Shown in pieces: positions 37,028 through 45,984 of a DNA stretch of 64,000 nucleotides (its first letter is position 1; every line of letters starts with the position of its first letter). A program made the position numbers and the translations under genes. The notes under the pieces are model-generated. The model made no database searches. It saw only the letters and a program-made list of their open reading frames with translations, and was not told where the DNA came from. The stretch is taken from contig NZ_VZDO01000012.1 in NCBI RefSeq assembly GCF_008802405.1, positions 62,001 through 126,000 of the forward strand, written 5' to 3'. Origin of the DNA: Plantimonas leprariae. Its GTDB lineage: Bacteria > Pseudomonadota > Alphaproteobacteria > Rhizobiales > Rhizobiaceae.

Positions 37028-37050
37028 GCTTCGAGAATTTTCTTCGAAGC
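37028..37050. other. Inverted repeat between amylosucrase and efeU
   Basis: GCTTCGA (37028-37034) and TCGAAGC (37044-37050) form a perfect 7-bp dyad with a 9-nt AT-rich spacer. No T-tract follows, so it is not a standard terminator. It sits just upstream of the ICE-box and might be a second operator or a weak 3' hairpin of the amylosucrase transcript. Confidence 0.5.
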
Positions 37051-37056
37051 CGCGAA

Positions 37057-37071
37057 TTAGAAAAGTTCTAA
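37057..37071. promoter_or_regulatory. Irr-type iron control element (ICE-box) upstream of efeUOB
   Basis: TTAGAA-AAG-TTCTAA is a perfect inverted repeat with a 3-nt spacer, matching the known Irr/ICE consensus TTTAGAA-N3-TTCTAAA at all core positions. It is 105 bp upstream of the efeU ATG in an AT-rich promoter region (37000-37090). Irr is the haem-responsive iron regulator of Rhizobiales and relatives. Regulation of an iron-uptake operon fits well. Confidence 0.75.
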
Positions 37072-37176
37072 AACATTGTTATTGCTTGATTTTTTTCGAG
37101 CGTTTAAGGATCGGCCCGGCTTGCGGCGCATTCCTGCCGCGCCCGATCGTTTCATCTTGGCCCTGCCTGTCGTCCG

Positions 37177-38040
37177 ATGCTCGTTCCATTCCTCATCATG
37201 CTGCGGGAGGGGCTGGAGGCCGCGCTGATCGTCGGCATCGTCGCCGGCTACCTCGCGCGCACCGGCCGCTCGGCCTGGATGCCGGCGGTCTGGATCGGCA
37301 TCTTCCTGGCGGTCGCGCTGGCGCTTTTCGTCGGTGCGGGGCTGCAGATCGCCAGCGCCGAGTTCCCGCAGGCGACGCAGGAGCTGTTCGAAGCCGCCGT
37401 CGGCCTCGTCGCGGTGGTCGTCCTCACCTCCATGGTCCTCTGGATGCGGCAGGCGGCGCGCTCCATCAAGGCCGAACTCCAGTCGTCGATCGACGCGGCG
37501 CTGTCGGGATCGGACGGCCGCGGCCTCGCGCTGGTCGGTCTCGTGTTCTTCGCGGTGGCGCGCGAGGGACTGGAGTCCGTGTTCTTCCTGCTCGCGGTGT
37601 TCCAGCAGAGCCCCGGCGCGGCGGCCCCGCTCGGCGCGCTCGGCGGCATCGCGCTGTCGAGCCTGCTCGGCTACGCGATCTATCGCGGCGGCGTCCGGCT
37701 CGACCTCGCGCGCTTCTTCCGCTGGACCGGCATCTTCATCCTCGTCGTCGCGGCCGGCCTCCTCGCCGGCTCGCTGCGCCACCTGCACGAAGCCGGCTTG
37801 TGGAACACCCTGCAGGGCGTGGTGTTCGACTTCGCCGGCGTCCTGCCGGAGGACGGTGTCGTCGGCACGGTGCTGTCGGGCCTGTTCGGCTACATGGACG
37901 ATCCGCGGACCGGTGAGCTCCTCGTCTATGTTCTCTATCTCGGCATCGCGCTGACGCTGTTCCTGCGACCCGTTGCGCCGCGGACTGAACGGGCGCGCTC
38001 GTCCGCTTCTGCGGCCTCGCTGAAGGGCGCGACGCGATGA
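37177..38040 (+). CDS. efeU: EfeU/FTR1-family iron permease
   Basis: The product is 287 aa with seven predicted membrane helices. Both FTR1 signature motifs REGLE are present (residues 10-14 and 129-133), each in a helix, where the glutamates conduct ferric iron. It is the membrane channel of the EfeUOB elemental iron uptake system. The ATG at 37177 is downstream of the ICE-box, and the gene ends in an ATGA overlap with efeO. The C-terminal tail is Ser/Ala-rich. Confidence 0.95.
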   Translation: MLVPFLIMLREGLEAALIVGIVAGYLARTGRSAWMPAVWIGIFLAVALALFVGAGLQIASAEFPQATQELFEAAVGLVAVVVLTSMVLWMRQAARSIKAELQSSIDAALSGSDGRGLALVGLVFFAVAREGLESVFFLLAVFQQSPGAAAPLGALGGIALSSLLGYAIYRGGVRLDLARFFRWTGIFILVVAAGLLAGSLRHLHEAGLWNTLQGVVFDFAGVLPEDGVVGTVLSGLFGYMDDPRTGELLVYVLYLGIALTLFLRPVAPRTERARSSASAASLKGATR

Positions 38041-39236
38041 CGAGCACGCCCGACACCGTCTCGTCGAACCCCGGACGCCTCATGTGGTGGGGCGTCGCCG
38101 GCGCGGCGCTGCTGATGATCGCGGGCGGCGGCGCCTTCACCTACGCCTCCATGAACCGCGGCGCCGCCGGCGGCGCGGATGCCGTCACCGTGACGCTGAA
38201 GGACGGGCGCTGCGAGCCGAACGCGCTCAGCGTCCCGGCCGGCCGCTCGACCTTCCGGATCGTCAACGAGACGAGCCGCGCGGTGGAATGGGAAATCCTC
38301 GACGGCGTGATGGTGCTGGAGGAGCGCGAGAACATCGCGCCCGGCATCACGCAGACGCTCGGCGCGCGGCTTCGCGCCGGCGAGTACGCCATCACCTGCG
38401 GCCTCCTGTCGAACCCGCGCGGCACGCTCACCGTAACGCCGTCCGCCGGCCCCGGCGAGACCGAGCGTCCGGCGCTGGTGGCGTTCATCGGGCCGCTCGC
38501 CGAGTACCAGGTGTTCCTCGCCATGCAGGCGAACGAACTGGTGAAGTCGGCGACCGCGCTCGACGCCGCGGTGCAGGCCGGCGATCTCGACGAAGCGCGC
38601 CGGCTCTATCCAGCAGCGCGGCTTCCCTATCTCCGGCTCGAACCCGTCGCCTCCCGCTTCGCCGACCTCGACAACAGCATCGACCCGGTCGCCGCCTATC
38701 TGGAGAAGCGCGAGGCAGATCCCGCCTTCACCGGCTTCCATCGGATCGAATACGCCCTTTTCTCGCAGAACGATGCGGGGGCCGCGGCCTCGTTCTCGGC
38801 GAAACTCGTCGCCGATGCCGGGGCGCTGAAGGATCGCCTGCGCAACACGCGGCTCGGCCCCGACGACATGGCGAACGGCGCGCTCCGCACGCTCGCGATG
38901 TTCGCCGACACGCGGATGCCGAGCGGCGAGAACCTCTACGCGAAGACCGACCTGTCGGATTTCGAAGGCGCGATGGCAGGCGTCGCGAAGGTCGCGACGC
39001 TGCTGAAGCCGGTCGCCGTGCAGACCGCGCCGAACGAGACCGCCGAGGTCGAGAAGCGGCTCGCCGCGCTGCAGGCCGACATCGCCGCGCGCAAGGGGCC
39101 GGACGGCGCCTATCCGCCCTACGATCAGGTCGATGCCGCGACGCGCACGAAGCTCGCCGACGAGGCGCGAGCGCTCGGCGACGCGATCCGTCGCATGAGC
39201 GACGCGGTCGGCCTCGGACAGGGCGGCGCGGCGTGA
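38037..39236 (+). CDS. efeO: EfeO, periplasmic cupredoxin-M75 iron-uptake protein
   Basis: The product is 399 aa. An N-terminal membrane anchor or signal (about residues 17-40) precedes a cupredoxin-like domain (about 45-145) and an imelysin/M75 domain with the metal motif HxxE in GFHRIEYALF. EfeO binds iron in the periplasm for delivery to EfeU. The cupredoxin domain lacks an obvious complete type-1 copper site but keeps CEPNAL and ITCGLL cysteines. It is translationally coupled to efeU and efeB by 4-nt overlaps at both ends. Confidence 0.92.
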   Translation: MTSTPDTVSSNPGRLMWWGVAGAALLMIAGGGAFTYASMNRGAAGGADAVTVTLKDGRCEPNALSVPAGRSTFRIVNETSRAVEWEILDGVMVLEERENIAPGITQTLGARLRAGEYAITCGLLSNPRGTLTVTPSAGPGETERPALVAFIGPLAEYQVFLAMQANELVKSATALDAAVQAGDLDEARRLYPAARLPYLRLEPVASRFADLDNSIDPVAAYLEKREADPAFTGFHRIEYALFSQNDAGAAASFSAKLVADAGALKDRLRNTRLGPDDMANGALRTLAMFADTRMPSGENLYAKTDLSDFEGAMAGVAKVATLLKPVAVQTAPNETAEVEKRLAALQADIAARKGPDGAYPPYDQVDAATRTKLADEARALGDAIRRMSDAVGLGQGGAA

Positions 39237-40537
39237 GCGGCTCGCGCGAAACGGCCGGACCGCTCGCGACCAGCCGCCGCCGTCTCCTGTTCGGCGTCGC
39301 GGGCGGCGCTGCCGCGGCTGCGATCGGTGGGGCGATGCCCGCCTCGGCCGAAAAGCGCGCCGGTCAGGTCACCGATGCGCCCGAAAGCGATCAGGCGCGG
39401 CAGTCGCAGCCCTTCTACGGCGAGCATCAGGCCGGCGTCGTCTCCGCCCGCCCCGCCGCCGGCATGATCGCCAGCTTCGACGTGCTTGCGAAGACCCCGG
39501 CCGAGGTGGAGCGGCTGTTCCGCACGCTGACCGACCGCTTCCGCTTCCTCACCGCGGGCGGCCCGGTGCCGGAACTCGACCCGAAGCTGCCGCCCGCCGA
39601 TTCCGGCATCCTCGGCCCGGTCGTCGCGCCGGACAACCTGACGATGACCGCCTCGCTCGGCAATTCGTTCTTCGCCGATCGCGACTGGCTGAGCGCGCTG
39701 AAGCCCGCGCGGCTGCAGCGGATGACGAAGTTCCGCAACGACGCGCTCGACGCCGAACTCTGCCACGGCGACCTGTCGCTGCAGATCTGCGCCAACACGC
39801 CGGACGCGAACATCCACGCGCTGCGCGACATCATCAAGACGCTGCCCGACCTCCTGGTGATCCGCTGGAAGCAGGAGGGCACAGTGCCGATCATGGCGCC
39901 GAAGCCGGACGGCAGCACTGAAAGCGCCCGGAATTTCCTCGGCTTCCGCGACGGCTCGGCGAACCCCGATTCGCGCGACGCGGCGGCGATGAACCGGATC
40001 GTCTGGGTGGACGACGGGGACGGCGACGAGCCGCGCTGGACGAAGGGCGGCACCTACCAGGTGGTGCGGATCATCCGCAACCTCGTGGAGCGCTGGGACC
40101 GGACGCCGCTCGGCGAACAGGAGCGGATCATCGGCCGGCGGAAGGCCAGCGGCGCGCCCTTCGACGGCCGCACCGAGGCCGACGCGCCGGATTTCCGCAA
40201 GGATGCGGACGGCGCGGCGACGCCGCTCGACGCGCATATCCGCCTCGCCAATCCACGCGACGCCGCCTCGCAGCGCAATCTGATGCTGCGCCGTCCCTTC
40301 AACTTTTCGAACGGCGTCATGAAGAACGGGCAGCTCGATCAGGGCCTCCTGTTCATCGCCTACCAGGCCGATCTCGAAGCCGGCTTCATCACCGTCCAGA
40401 AGCGCCTCGATGGCGAGCCGCTGGAGGAATACATCAAGCCGATCGGGGGCGGCTATTTCTTCACCCTGCCCGGCGTCACCGGGCCCGACGATTTCCTGGG
40501 CCGCTCGCTGATCGAAGCCGCGACGGCAAAATCCTGA
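39233..40537 (+). CDS. efeB: EfeB, Tat-exported DyP-type haem peroxidase
   Basis: The product is 434 aa. It has a twin-arginine signal ([12 protein letters not shown]) with cleavage near PASA, and the DyP motif GFRDGSANP with catalytic Asp; the C-terminal half carries the haem-binding histidine region. EfeB oxidises ferrous iron or haem derivatives for the EfeUO uptake system. The start is GTG 39233, overlapping the efeO stop as GTGA. Tat export is consistent with folding with haem in the cytoplasm. Confidence 0.92.
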   Translation: MSGSRETAGPLATSRRRLLFGVAGGAAAAAIGGAMPASAEKRAGQVTDAPESDQARQSQPFYGEHQAGVVSARPAAGMIASFDVLAKTPAEVERLFRTLTDRFRFLTAGGPVPELDPKLPPADSGILGPVVAPDNLTMTASLGNSFFADRDWLSALKPARLQRMTKFRNDALDAELCHGDLSLQICANTPDANIHALRDIIKTLPDLLVIRWKQEGTVPIMAPKPDGSTESARNFLGFRDGSANPDSRDAAAMNRIVWVDDGDGDEPRWTKGGTYQVVRIIRNLVERWDRTPLGEQERIIGRRKASGAPFDGRTEADAPDFRKDADGAATPLDAHIRLANPRDAASQRNLMLRRPFNFSNGVMKNGQLDQGLLFIAYQADLEAGFITVQKRLDGEPLEEYIKPIGGGYFFTLPGVTGPDDFLGRSLIEAATAKS

Positions 40538-40551
40538 CGGAGAAAACGAAG

Positions 40552-41370
40552 ATGAAGCAGCGTCTCTTGCGGAGCGTCGCCCTCGCCGCCGTGCTGGCGC
40601 CGGGCCTCGCCATGGCCAACGTCTCGCCGCTCGACGTCGTCCAGCCGGTCGCCGAATACAAGATCTACGTGTCCGAGAAGCTGCAGCAGCTCGTCGCCGA
40701 CACCAAGACCTTCACGGAGGCGGTGAAGGCGGGCGATACGGAGAAGGCGAAGTCGCTTTTCGGCTCGACCCGCATGAGCTACGAGTCGGTGGAGCCGATC
40801 GCCGAGCTCTTCTCCGACCTCGACGCCTCAATCGATTCCCGCGCCGACGATCACGAGCAGGCCGAGAAGGACCCGGGCTTCATCGGCTTCCACAAGATCG
40901 AGCACGGCCTCTTCGCCGAGAACTCGACCAAGGGCCTGGAGCCGGTCGCCGATAAGTTGATGGCGGACGTGACCGATCTCGAGAAGCGCATCTCCGACCT
41001 CGCGCTGCCGCCGGAGAAGGTAGTGGGCGGCGCCGCCGCGCTGATGGAGGAAGTGGCGGCCACCAAGATTTCCGGCGAGGAAGACCGCTACAGCGGCACC
41101 GATCTCTGGGACTTCAAGGCCAACACCGACGGCTCGAAGAAGATCTTCGACCTCGTCCGCCCGCTGATCGAGAAGGACGACGCGGCCTTCGTCGAGAAGG
41201 TCGACACAAGCTTCAACACCGTCGACACGACGCTCGCCAAGTACAAGGCCGGCGAGGGTTACGAGCACTATTCCAAGCTGACCGACGAGGACCGGAAGGT
41301 GCTGGCCGCCAACGTCAACACGCTGGCCGAAGACCTCTCGACCCTGCGCGGCAAGCTCGGGCTGAACTGA
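40552..41370 (+). CDS. efeM: EfeM-like M75 imelysin protein lacking the cupredoxin domain
   Basis: The product is 272 aa. A Sec signal peptide (cleaved near LAMA, about residue 22) is followed by an M75/imelysin domain with HxxE at His114-Glu117 ([10 protein letters not shown]) and the conserved YxxxEP-type helices. It resembles the C-terminal half of EfeO in the same operon (the same GFH-IE motif), but without the cupredoxin part. It follows efeB by 14 nt with GGAG upstream. It is probably a second periplasmic iron-binding component. Confidence 0.88.
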   Translation: MKQRLLRSVALAAVLAPGLAMANVSPLDVVQPVAEYKIYVSEKLQQLVADTKTFTEAVKAGDTEKAKSLFGSTRMSYESVEPIAELFSDLDASIDSRADDHEQAEKDPGFIGFHKIEHGLFAENSTKGLEPVADKLMADVTDLEKRISDLALPPEKVVGGAAALMEEVAATKISGEEDRYSGTDLWDFKANTDGSKKIFDLVRPLIEKDDAAFVEKVDTSFNTVDTTLAKYKAGEGYEHYSKLTDEDRKVLAANVNTLAEDLSTLRGKLGLN

Positions 41371-41383
41371 GCCGAAGCAGCCT

Positions 41384-41406
41384 CCCTCTCCCGACGCGGG
41401 AGAGGG
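41384..41406. repeat. Perfect 10-bp hairpin after efeM (CCCTCTCCCG/CGGGAGAGGG)
   Basis: CCCTCTCCCG (41384-41393), loop ACG, CGGGAGAGGG (41397-41406). It lies 13 nt after the efeM stop. The stem is very strong, but no T-run follows. It may terminate or stabilise the efe transcript, or be one copy of a dispersed intergenic palindrome. No second copy was noticed in this window. Confidence 0.6.
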
Positions 41407-41453
41407 AACGCGGCCGACCGCGGCCACTAGCCTCGACAGCTATCCGGAAAGGC

Positions 41454-41484
41454 AAAAGCCGCCGATCTCTCGATCCGGCGGCTT
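41454..41484 (-). terminator. Rho-independent terminator of the Na+/H+ antiporter gene
   Basis: On the minus strand, AAGCCGCCGGATC and GATCGGCGGCTT form a long GC-rich stem with one bulge and loop GAGA, directly followed by TTTT. It lies ~157 nt beyond the antiporter stop. On the plus strand no T-run follows. Confidence 0.6.
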
Positions 41485-41640
41485 CCCTTCGTCCCCGACT
41501 TTCGCCTCGCCAGTACATCCGTGGTCGGACGGCATCGGGGACTGCCGCGCCCGCTCGGCCATCCGGCCGGGACGCGTTGAGACCAATATGAGCGCGCGAT
41601 TCGCATTCCGCAAGGGGCATCGCGCATCGTGGTCAAGAAC

Positions 41641-44145
41641 TTATTCCGCCGCGACGGCGTTCGTCCTCGCATTTTCGTCGAGACGGCTGCGCCCGATCTC
41701 CTCCATCCGCGCCTTCAGCTTCGGGTGGTTGGCGAGAAAGGCGTCGAAATCCACTTTCGACAGCCGCAGCATGGTCGAATAGGCGATGGCGCTGACGGTG
41801 GCGGTGCGCCGGAGGTCGAAGAGCAGCGCCATCTCGCCGAAGAAGTCGCCGCGTCCGAGCCGGTGCCGGCCGCTGCCGGTATCGATCTCGACCGCGCCGG
41901 ACGAGATGAAATAGGCCTCGGTGCCCCGCTCGCCGCGTATGATGATCGGGATGCCCGGCACCTCGAAGCTCGGCCGCAGGAGCTTCGCCAGCCCCGCCTT
42001 GTCGGACTCCGACAGCGGATCGAACAATGCGCACTGGTCGAGCAGCGCGCGGGAGTCGACGTCGAGGTCGAGGTCGGGGCTGCGCAGGGCGTCACCGCGC
42101 CGGACGTTGAGGCCCTTCAGCGCGTCGCGCTCGACCTCCTGGTTGATGAGGCCCGTCGCCCGCATCTCGGCGATCTCCGCCAGTTCCAGGGCGTGCAGCG
42201 AGCGGTCGATGATCCAGCGCTCCAGCTCGCGGACGTATTTCGGATATTGCAGCCGGACGGCGACGATCTCGCGGTCGATGCGCTCGCGCCGCTCGGAAAC
42301 CAGCGTCCGGGCGGCTTCGGCCGCTTCCTCGCCGAGGATCGGACGCAGCCCCGCGTCGGAGAATTCCAGGAGGTCGTCGAGCACCAGCGCCGTTTCCATC
42401 AGCTTCTGGAACCGGCTCGACAGCCGGCGGCCGAGGAAGCGCTGGTAACCGAAGCGGCGCTGCATGGTCACCGCGAGGCGATCCGGCCAGGTGAAGGCGG
42501 CCTCGTCCTCGGTCGCGTCGCGATAGCCGGCGACGCCCGACGCACGCACCGCGTCGAGCCGTCGTCTCGCATCGGACACCAGCCAACGCGCGATGTGCGG
42601 CGTGACGGTGCGCTGCGCGAAGTGGGTGAGGATCAGGTCGCGCTCCCGCGCCGTCAGCGAGATCAGCGCCAGCGCGGTCTTGTCTTCCGCGCCGAGGATT
42701 TCGGCGTTCGCTTCGGCTTCGGCCGCGGCGTCTGCCGCATCCCCGGCGGCATCGGGCTGCGCGCCCTCCTCGCCGCTCTTCGCACCGAAGCGCGCCGCCA
42801 TGTCGTTCGCGAGCGCCGACACGCGCGCTGCCGTCGCGTCGAGCGCGACGTCGCGGATCGCCCGGTCGACGCCGGTGAGCTCGGTCAGGCCAAGCCGCTG
42901 GATGATCCAGCGCAGCGACGTGCCCTGCAGGAACAGGGTCATCAGCGTGTAGCCGGTGGCGAGCGTCGCGACGAAAGCCGAGACCGCGGGCGGGATCGCC
43001 TCGTTCTCGGTGACGGCGAGCGCCAGCGCCAGCGTCATGGAGCCGCGCAGGCCCCCCCACAATGTCACGACGCGGAAGGGCACGGTCAGCCGCGGCGTCA
43101 AGTCGAGCCGGGCGAGCAGCGGGAAGACGCCCCAGAGGATCAGCGCCCGCGCCGTCGTCGCGGCGGCGAAGAGGATCAGAAGCAGACCGAAGTCCGCCCA
43201 CTGCGCGCCGGCGATCAGCTTCGGCACCAGGAGCGCCGTCATGAAGAAGATCAGGACCGCCGACCAGGCGGCGAGCTGCTGCCAGATGTCCTGCAGGTAG
43301 CGCCAGATCTCCGGCGTCAGCCGCCCCGGCGCGAGCGATGCGAGCGTCACGCCGGACACGACGAGCGCGATGATGCCCGAGACGTGGAACTCGTGCTCGG
43401 CCGCCCAGAAGGCGATGAACGGCACGGCGAGCGACAGGGACACGGCTGTCAGCCGGTCGTCCGGCACGAACTTCAAAACGAACAGCAGCGCCCAGGCCAT
43501 CACGAAGCCGAGCGCCGCGCCGCCGAGCGGCATGACGATGAACGAGAGGAGCGCGTTCGAGACGCGGAAGGCGCTCGGATCGACCAGCGCGCCGGTGAAG
43601 ACGAGGAACAGCGAGATCGCCGCCGCGTCGTTGAAGAGGCTCTCCCCTTCGACGAGCCGCGTCAGGCGCTCCGGCGCGCCGACATCCTTGAAGATGCCGA
43701 TCACCGCGACCGGATCGGTGGTCGCGACGAGCGCGGCGAGGATCAGGCAGGCGAGGAGCGGCATCGCTGTGAAGGGCGACAGGGCATAGGCGACGCCGAA
43801 GGTCGCGACCACCACCGCGACCAGCGCCAGGATCAGGATCGGCAGCAGGTCCTCGCGCACCCGGTGGATGTCGATCTGCAGCGCGCTCTCGAAGATCAGC
43901 GTCGGCAGGAAAAGGTAGAGGAAGAGCGACGAGCCGACCGGCAGGTTGGTGATCGTATGGGCGAACTCCTCCGGCAGCAACGCGCCGGGATGGCTGATCG
44001 AATACTGGCTGGCGAAGCCGATCAGGATGCCGACGCTCGCCAGCACCACCGAGGCCGGGAGGCGCAGCCGCGCCGCCACCGGCTGCGCGAGCGCGCCGAG
44101 CGCGACGATGGCGACGAACAGGATGACGGCGGTCGAAACGCTCAT
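41641..44145 (-). CDS. CPA1 Na+/H+ antiporter with C-terminal cyclic-nucleotide-binding domain
   Basis: The product is 834 aa. About twelve membrane helices (residues 5-400) carry the CPA1 landmarks TTDPVAVIGIFKDVG and EGESLFNDAAA (the ND ion-binding pair). A ~270-residue cytoplasmic helical region (about 400-690) follows, then a cNMP-binding domain. Its phosphate-binding cassette FGEMALLFDLRRTATV contains the Arg and Thr-Ala of nucleotide-competent domains. Na+/H+ exchange gated by cAMP or cGMP is a reasonable inference. A Rho-independent terminator lies 157 nt downstream. Few CPA1 exchangers have this tail; the bacterial function is not established to my knowledge. Confidence 0.88.
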   Translation of the reverse strand: MSVSTAVILFVAIVALGALAQPVAARLRLPASVVLASVGILIGFASQYSISHPGALLPEEFAHTITNLPVGSSLFLYLFLPTLIFESALQIDIHRVREDLLPILILALVAVVVATFGVAYALSPFTAMPLLACLILAALVATTDPVAVIGIFKDVGAPERLTRLVEGESLFNDAAAISLFLVFTGALVDPSAFRVSNALLSFIVMPLGGAALGFVMAWALLFVLKFVPDDRLTAVSLSLAVPFIAFWAAEHEFHVSGIIALVVSGVTLASLAPGRLTPEIWRYLQDIWQQLAAWSAVLIFFMTALLVPKLIAGAQWADFGLLLILFAAATTARALILWGVFPLLARLDLTPRLTVPFRVVTLWGGLRGSMTLALALAVTENEAIPPAVSAFVATLATGYTLMTLFLQGTSLRWIIQRLGLTELTGVDRAIRDVALDATAARVSALANDMAARFGAKSGEEGAQPDAAGDAADAAAEAEANAEILGAEDKTALALISLTARERDLILTHFAQRTVTPHIARWLVSDARRRLDAVRASGVAGYRDATEDEAAFTWPDRLAVTMQRRFGYQRFLGRRLSSRFQKLMETALVLDDLLEFSDAGLRPILGEEAAEAARTLVSERRERIDREIVAVRLQYPKYVRELERWIIDRSLHALELAEIAEMRATGLINQEVERDALKGLNVRRGDALRSPDLDLDVDSRALLDQCALFDPLSESDKAGLAKLLRPSFEVPGIPIIIRGERGTEAYFISSGAVEIDTGSGRHRLGRGDFFGEMALLFDLRRTATVSAIAYSTMLRLSKVDFDAFLANHPKLKARMEEIGRSRLDENARTNAVAAE

Positions 44146-44247
44146 GATGGACCGTGGCGCTGGCGGCAGCTCCGCTTTTGATACGGAAGCGCCCGGCAGG
44201 GCGCAAGATTTTCGGCCAACGCCAGCTTGCCGCCTTCGAGGCCCGTG

Positions 44248-45219
44248 CTACCCCGCCGCGAGCTGCCGCATCCGCTCGGCATAAAGCGACAGGAAAGCCG
44301 GCGCGTCGACGCCGGTCGCGACAAGATGCGCGCGCCGCCCGGCCCAGGCACCCGGCACGAACTCGCGCGTGTCGGGGCTCTGGATCGTCTGGCCCCGCGC
44401 GAAACCGTCGAGCACGGTGCGGATGGCGCCGGCGCGCGTCGTCACGAGCTCCGGCGCGGTGAGGTAGGCCGCCGCCAGCGAATCGTGCGCGAAGATGCCG
44501 TCGACACCGAGAGTGCGCCGGTAGAAGCCGGCATAGGAGCGCGTGACGTCCCAGACGAAGCGCCCGGCCTCGCCCGCCGCCTCGCGGAGCGCGGCGAGGT
44601 AGTCGGTCGACATCATCGTCTCCATGGTGGCGTCGAGGCCGATCGCCACCAGCGGCCAGTCGGCGGCGAAGACCTCGTCCGCCGCCTCCGGGTCATTCCC
44701 GATATTGGCTTCCGCCGCCGGCGTGACGTTGCCGAGATGGCCGTTAAAGCCGAAGCCGCCGCCCATGATGACGACCTCCTTCACCAGCGTCGCGAAGGCG
44801 GGGTCCTCGCGCAGCGCGAGGGCGAGGTTGGTGAGCGGCCCGACGGCGAGGAGCGTCACCTCGCCGGGCGCGGCCCGCACCGTGTCGATGATGAAGCGGT
44901 GCGCGGGGCGTGCATCGGCCTTCATCCCGATCCGCGCCGGCAGGTCGATGTCGCCGAGGCCGTTGTGCCCGTGGATGTCGGGATCGACCTCCGCCGCGCC
45001 GCCCGCGACCGGGCCGCCCGCGCCGCGAGCGACCGGACCGGCATAGCCGAACCGCTCCGCGAGATAGAGCGCGTTGCGCGTCGTGGTCTCGACTGTGGCA
45101 TTGCCCCAGACGCTGGTGATGCCGAGAAGTTCGATTTCAGGATCGGCGAGCAGGAACAGGAGCGCCGTCGCGTCGTCCACGCCGGGATCGGTATCGAATA
45201 CAACCTTACGGGTCGGCAT
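44248..45219 (-). CDS. Inosine-uridine-type nucleoside hydrolase
   Basis: The product is 323 aa, the usual size. The N-terminal Ca2+-binding motif DTDPGVDD begins at residue 9. Further family elements are LLAVGPLTNLALAL, VIMGGGFGF-GNVTPAAEANIGNDPEAADEVF, and the C-terminal HDSLAAAYL. It hydrolyses purine and/or pyrimidine ribonucleosides to base and ribose in salvage. ATG 45219 starts right before the conserved strand; ATG 45228 is three codons upstream. It is a single-gene unit, divergent from the phospholipid operon. Confidence 0.9.
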   Translation of the reverse strand: MPTRKVVFDTDPGVDDATALLFLLADPEIELLGITSVWGNATVETTTRNALYLAERFGYAGPVARGAGGPVAGGAAEVDPDIHGHNGLGDIDLPARIGMKADARPAHRFIIDTVRAAPGEVTLLAVGPLTNLALALREDPAFATLVKEVVIMGGGFGFNGHLGNVTPAAEANIGNDPEAADEVFAADWPLVAIGLDATMETMMSTDYLAALREAAGEAGRFVWDVTRSYAGFYRRTLGVDGIFAHDSLAAAYLTAPELVTTRAGAIRTVLDGFARGQTIQSPDTREFVPGAWAGRRAHLVATGVDAPAFLSLYAERMRQLAAG

Positions 45220-45351
45220 GCGGCACATCCGAATGGGTGACACGGCGGGATTATCACGGCGGGATAGCTGCGGCGACCGCGTCTTTGAAGAATCCCCGCG
45301 TCTTTGAAGAATCCGAAGACAAGCGGAAGCATGGTCGGCTAAGGGTGCGGC

Positions 45352-45984
45352 ATGACCGCCGACGCCGACCGACGCCCGCTGGCCTCCCGTTCGACAGCTT
45401 GGGCGCGAGCCGTGCTGCGCCTGCTCCTCCGCACGCCGGTCAGCGCCAATGCCATCTCGGCTTTCGGCATCCTCGCCGCGCTTGGGGGCGGCGCCGCGCT
45501 GGTCTTCGCGCCGGCCCATCCTTGGTTGTTCCTCCTCGGCGCCGCGCTGACCCAGCTTCGCCTCCTGTGCAACCTGATGGACGGCTTGGTGGCGGTGGAA
45601 GGCGGCCGCGGCTCGCCGACCGGCGCGCTATGGAACGAGGTGCCGGACCGGCTGGAAGACTCGTTCCTGCTCGTCGGCTTCGGCTACGCGGCCTTCCTGC
45701 CGGAGGCGGGCTATGCAGCGGCGATCCTCGCCGTCTTCACCACCTATCTGCGCGCGGTCGGCGTTTCGCACGGTTTGCCGCAGGATTTCCGCGGCCCGAT
45801 GGCGAAGCCGCACCGCATGGCGGCGCTGACCGCCGGCTGCGTTCTCGGCTGCCTCGAAGCCGTTTTCGTCGGCACGCACTGGCTGCCCGCCCTGACGATC
45901 CTTACTGTCGCGCTCGGCACGGTGCTTACCGCCTGGCGGCGCGCCGCGCGCATCGCGGATGCCCTGAAGGCACGCGCTGCGTGA
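45352..45984 (+). CDS. CDP-alcohol phosphatidyltransferase family protein with altered active-site motif
   Basis: The product is 210 aa with about six membrane helices. The family motif D-x2-DG-x2-AR-x8-G-x3-D-x3-D is present with exact spacing but substituted: Asn74, Asp77-Gly78, Ala81-Val82, Gly91, Asn95, Asp99. Two of four metal-binding aspartates are Asn, and the motif Arg is Val. Family members join a CDP-activated lipid and an alcohol. It is the first gene of an operon overlapping by 4 nt with a PlsC-like gene and then a CdsA-like gene, similar in content to the E. coli ynbAB region. An altered substrate or non-canonical chemistry is possible. Confidence 0.82.
   Translation: MTADADRRPLASRSTAWARAVLRLLLRTPVSANAISAFGILAALGGGAALVFAPAHPWLFLLGAALTQLRLLCNLMDGLVAVEGGRGSPTGALWNEVPDRLEDSFLLVGFGYAAFLPEAGYAAAILAVFTTYLRAVGVSHGLPQDFRGPMAKPHRMAALTAGCVLGCLEAVFVGTHWLPALTILTVALGTVLTAWRRAARIADALKARAA

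Noticed and set aside
41384-41406. CRISPR repeat or terminator
   Set aside because: Single palindrome with no spacers and no T-tract; no repeat array was seen anywhere in the window.
41629-44181. 850-aa plus-strand frame opposite the antiporter
   Set aside because: Antisense shadow with Arg/Asp/Gln repeats; no hydrophobic or domain pattern.
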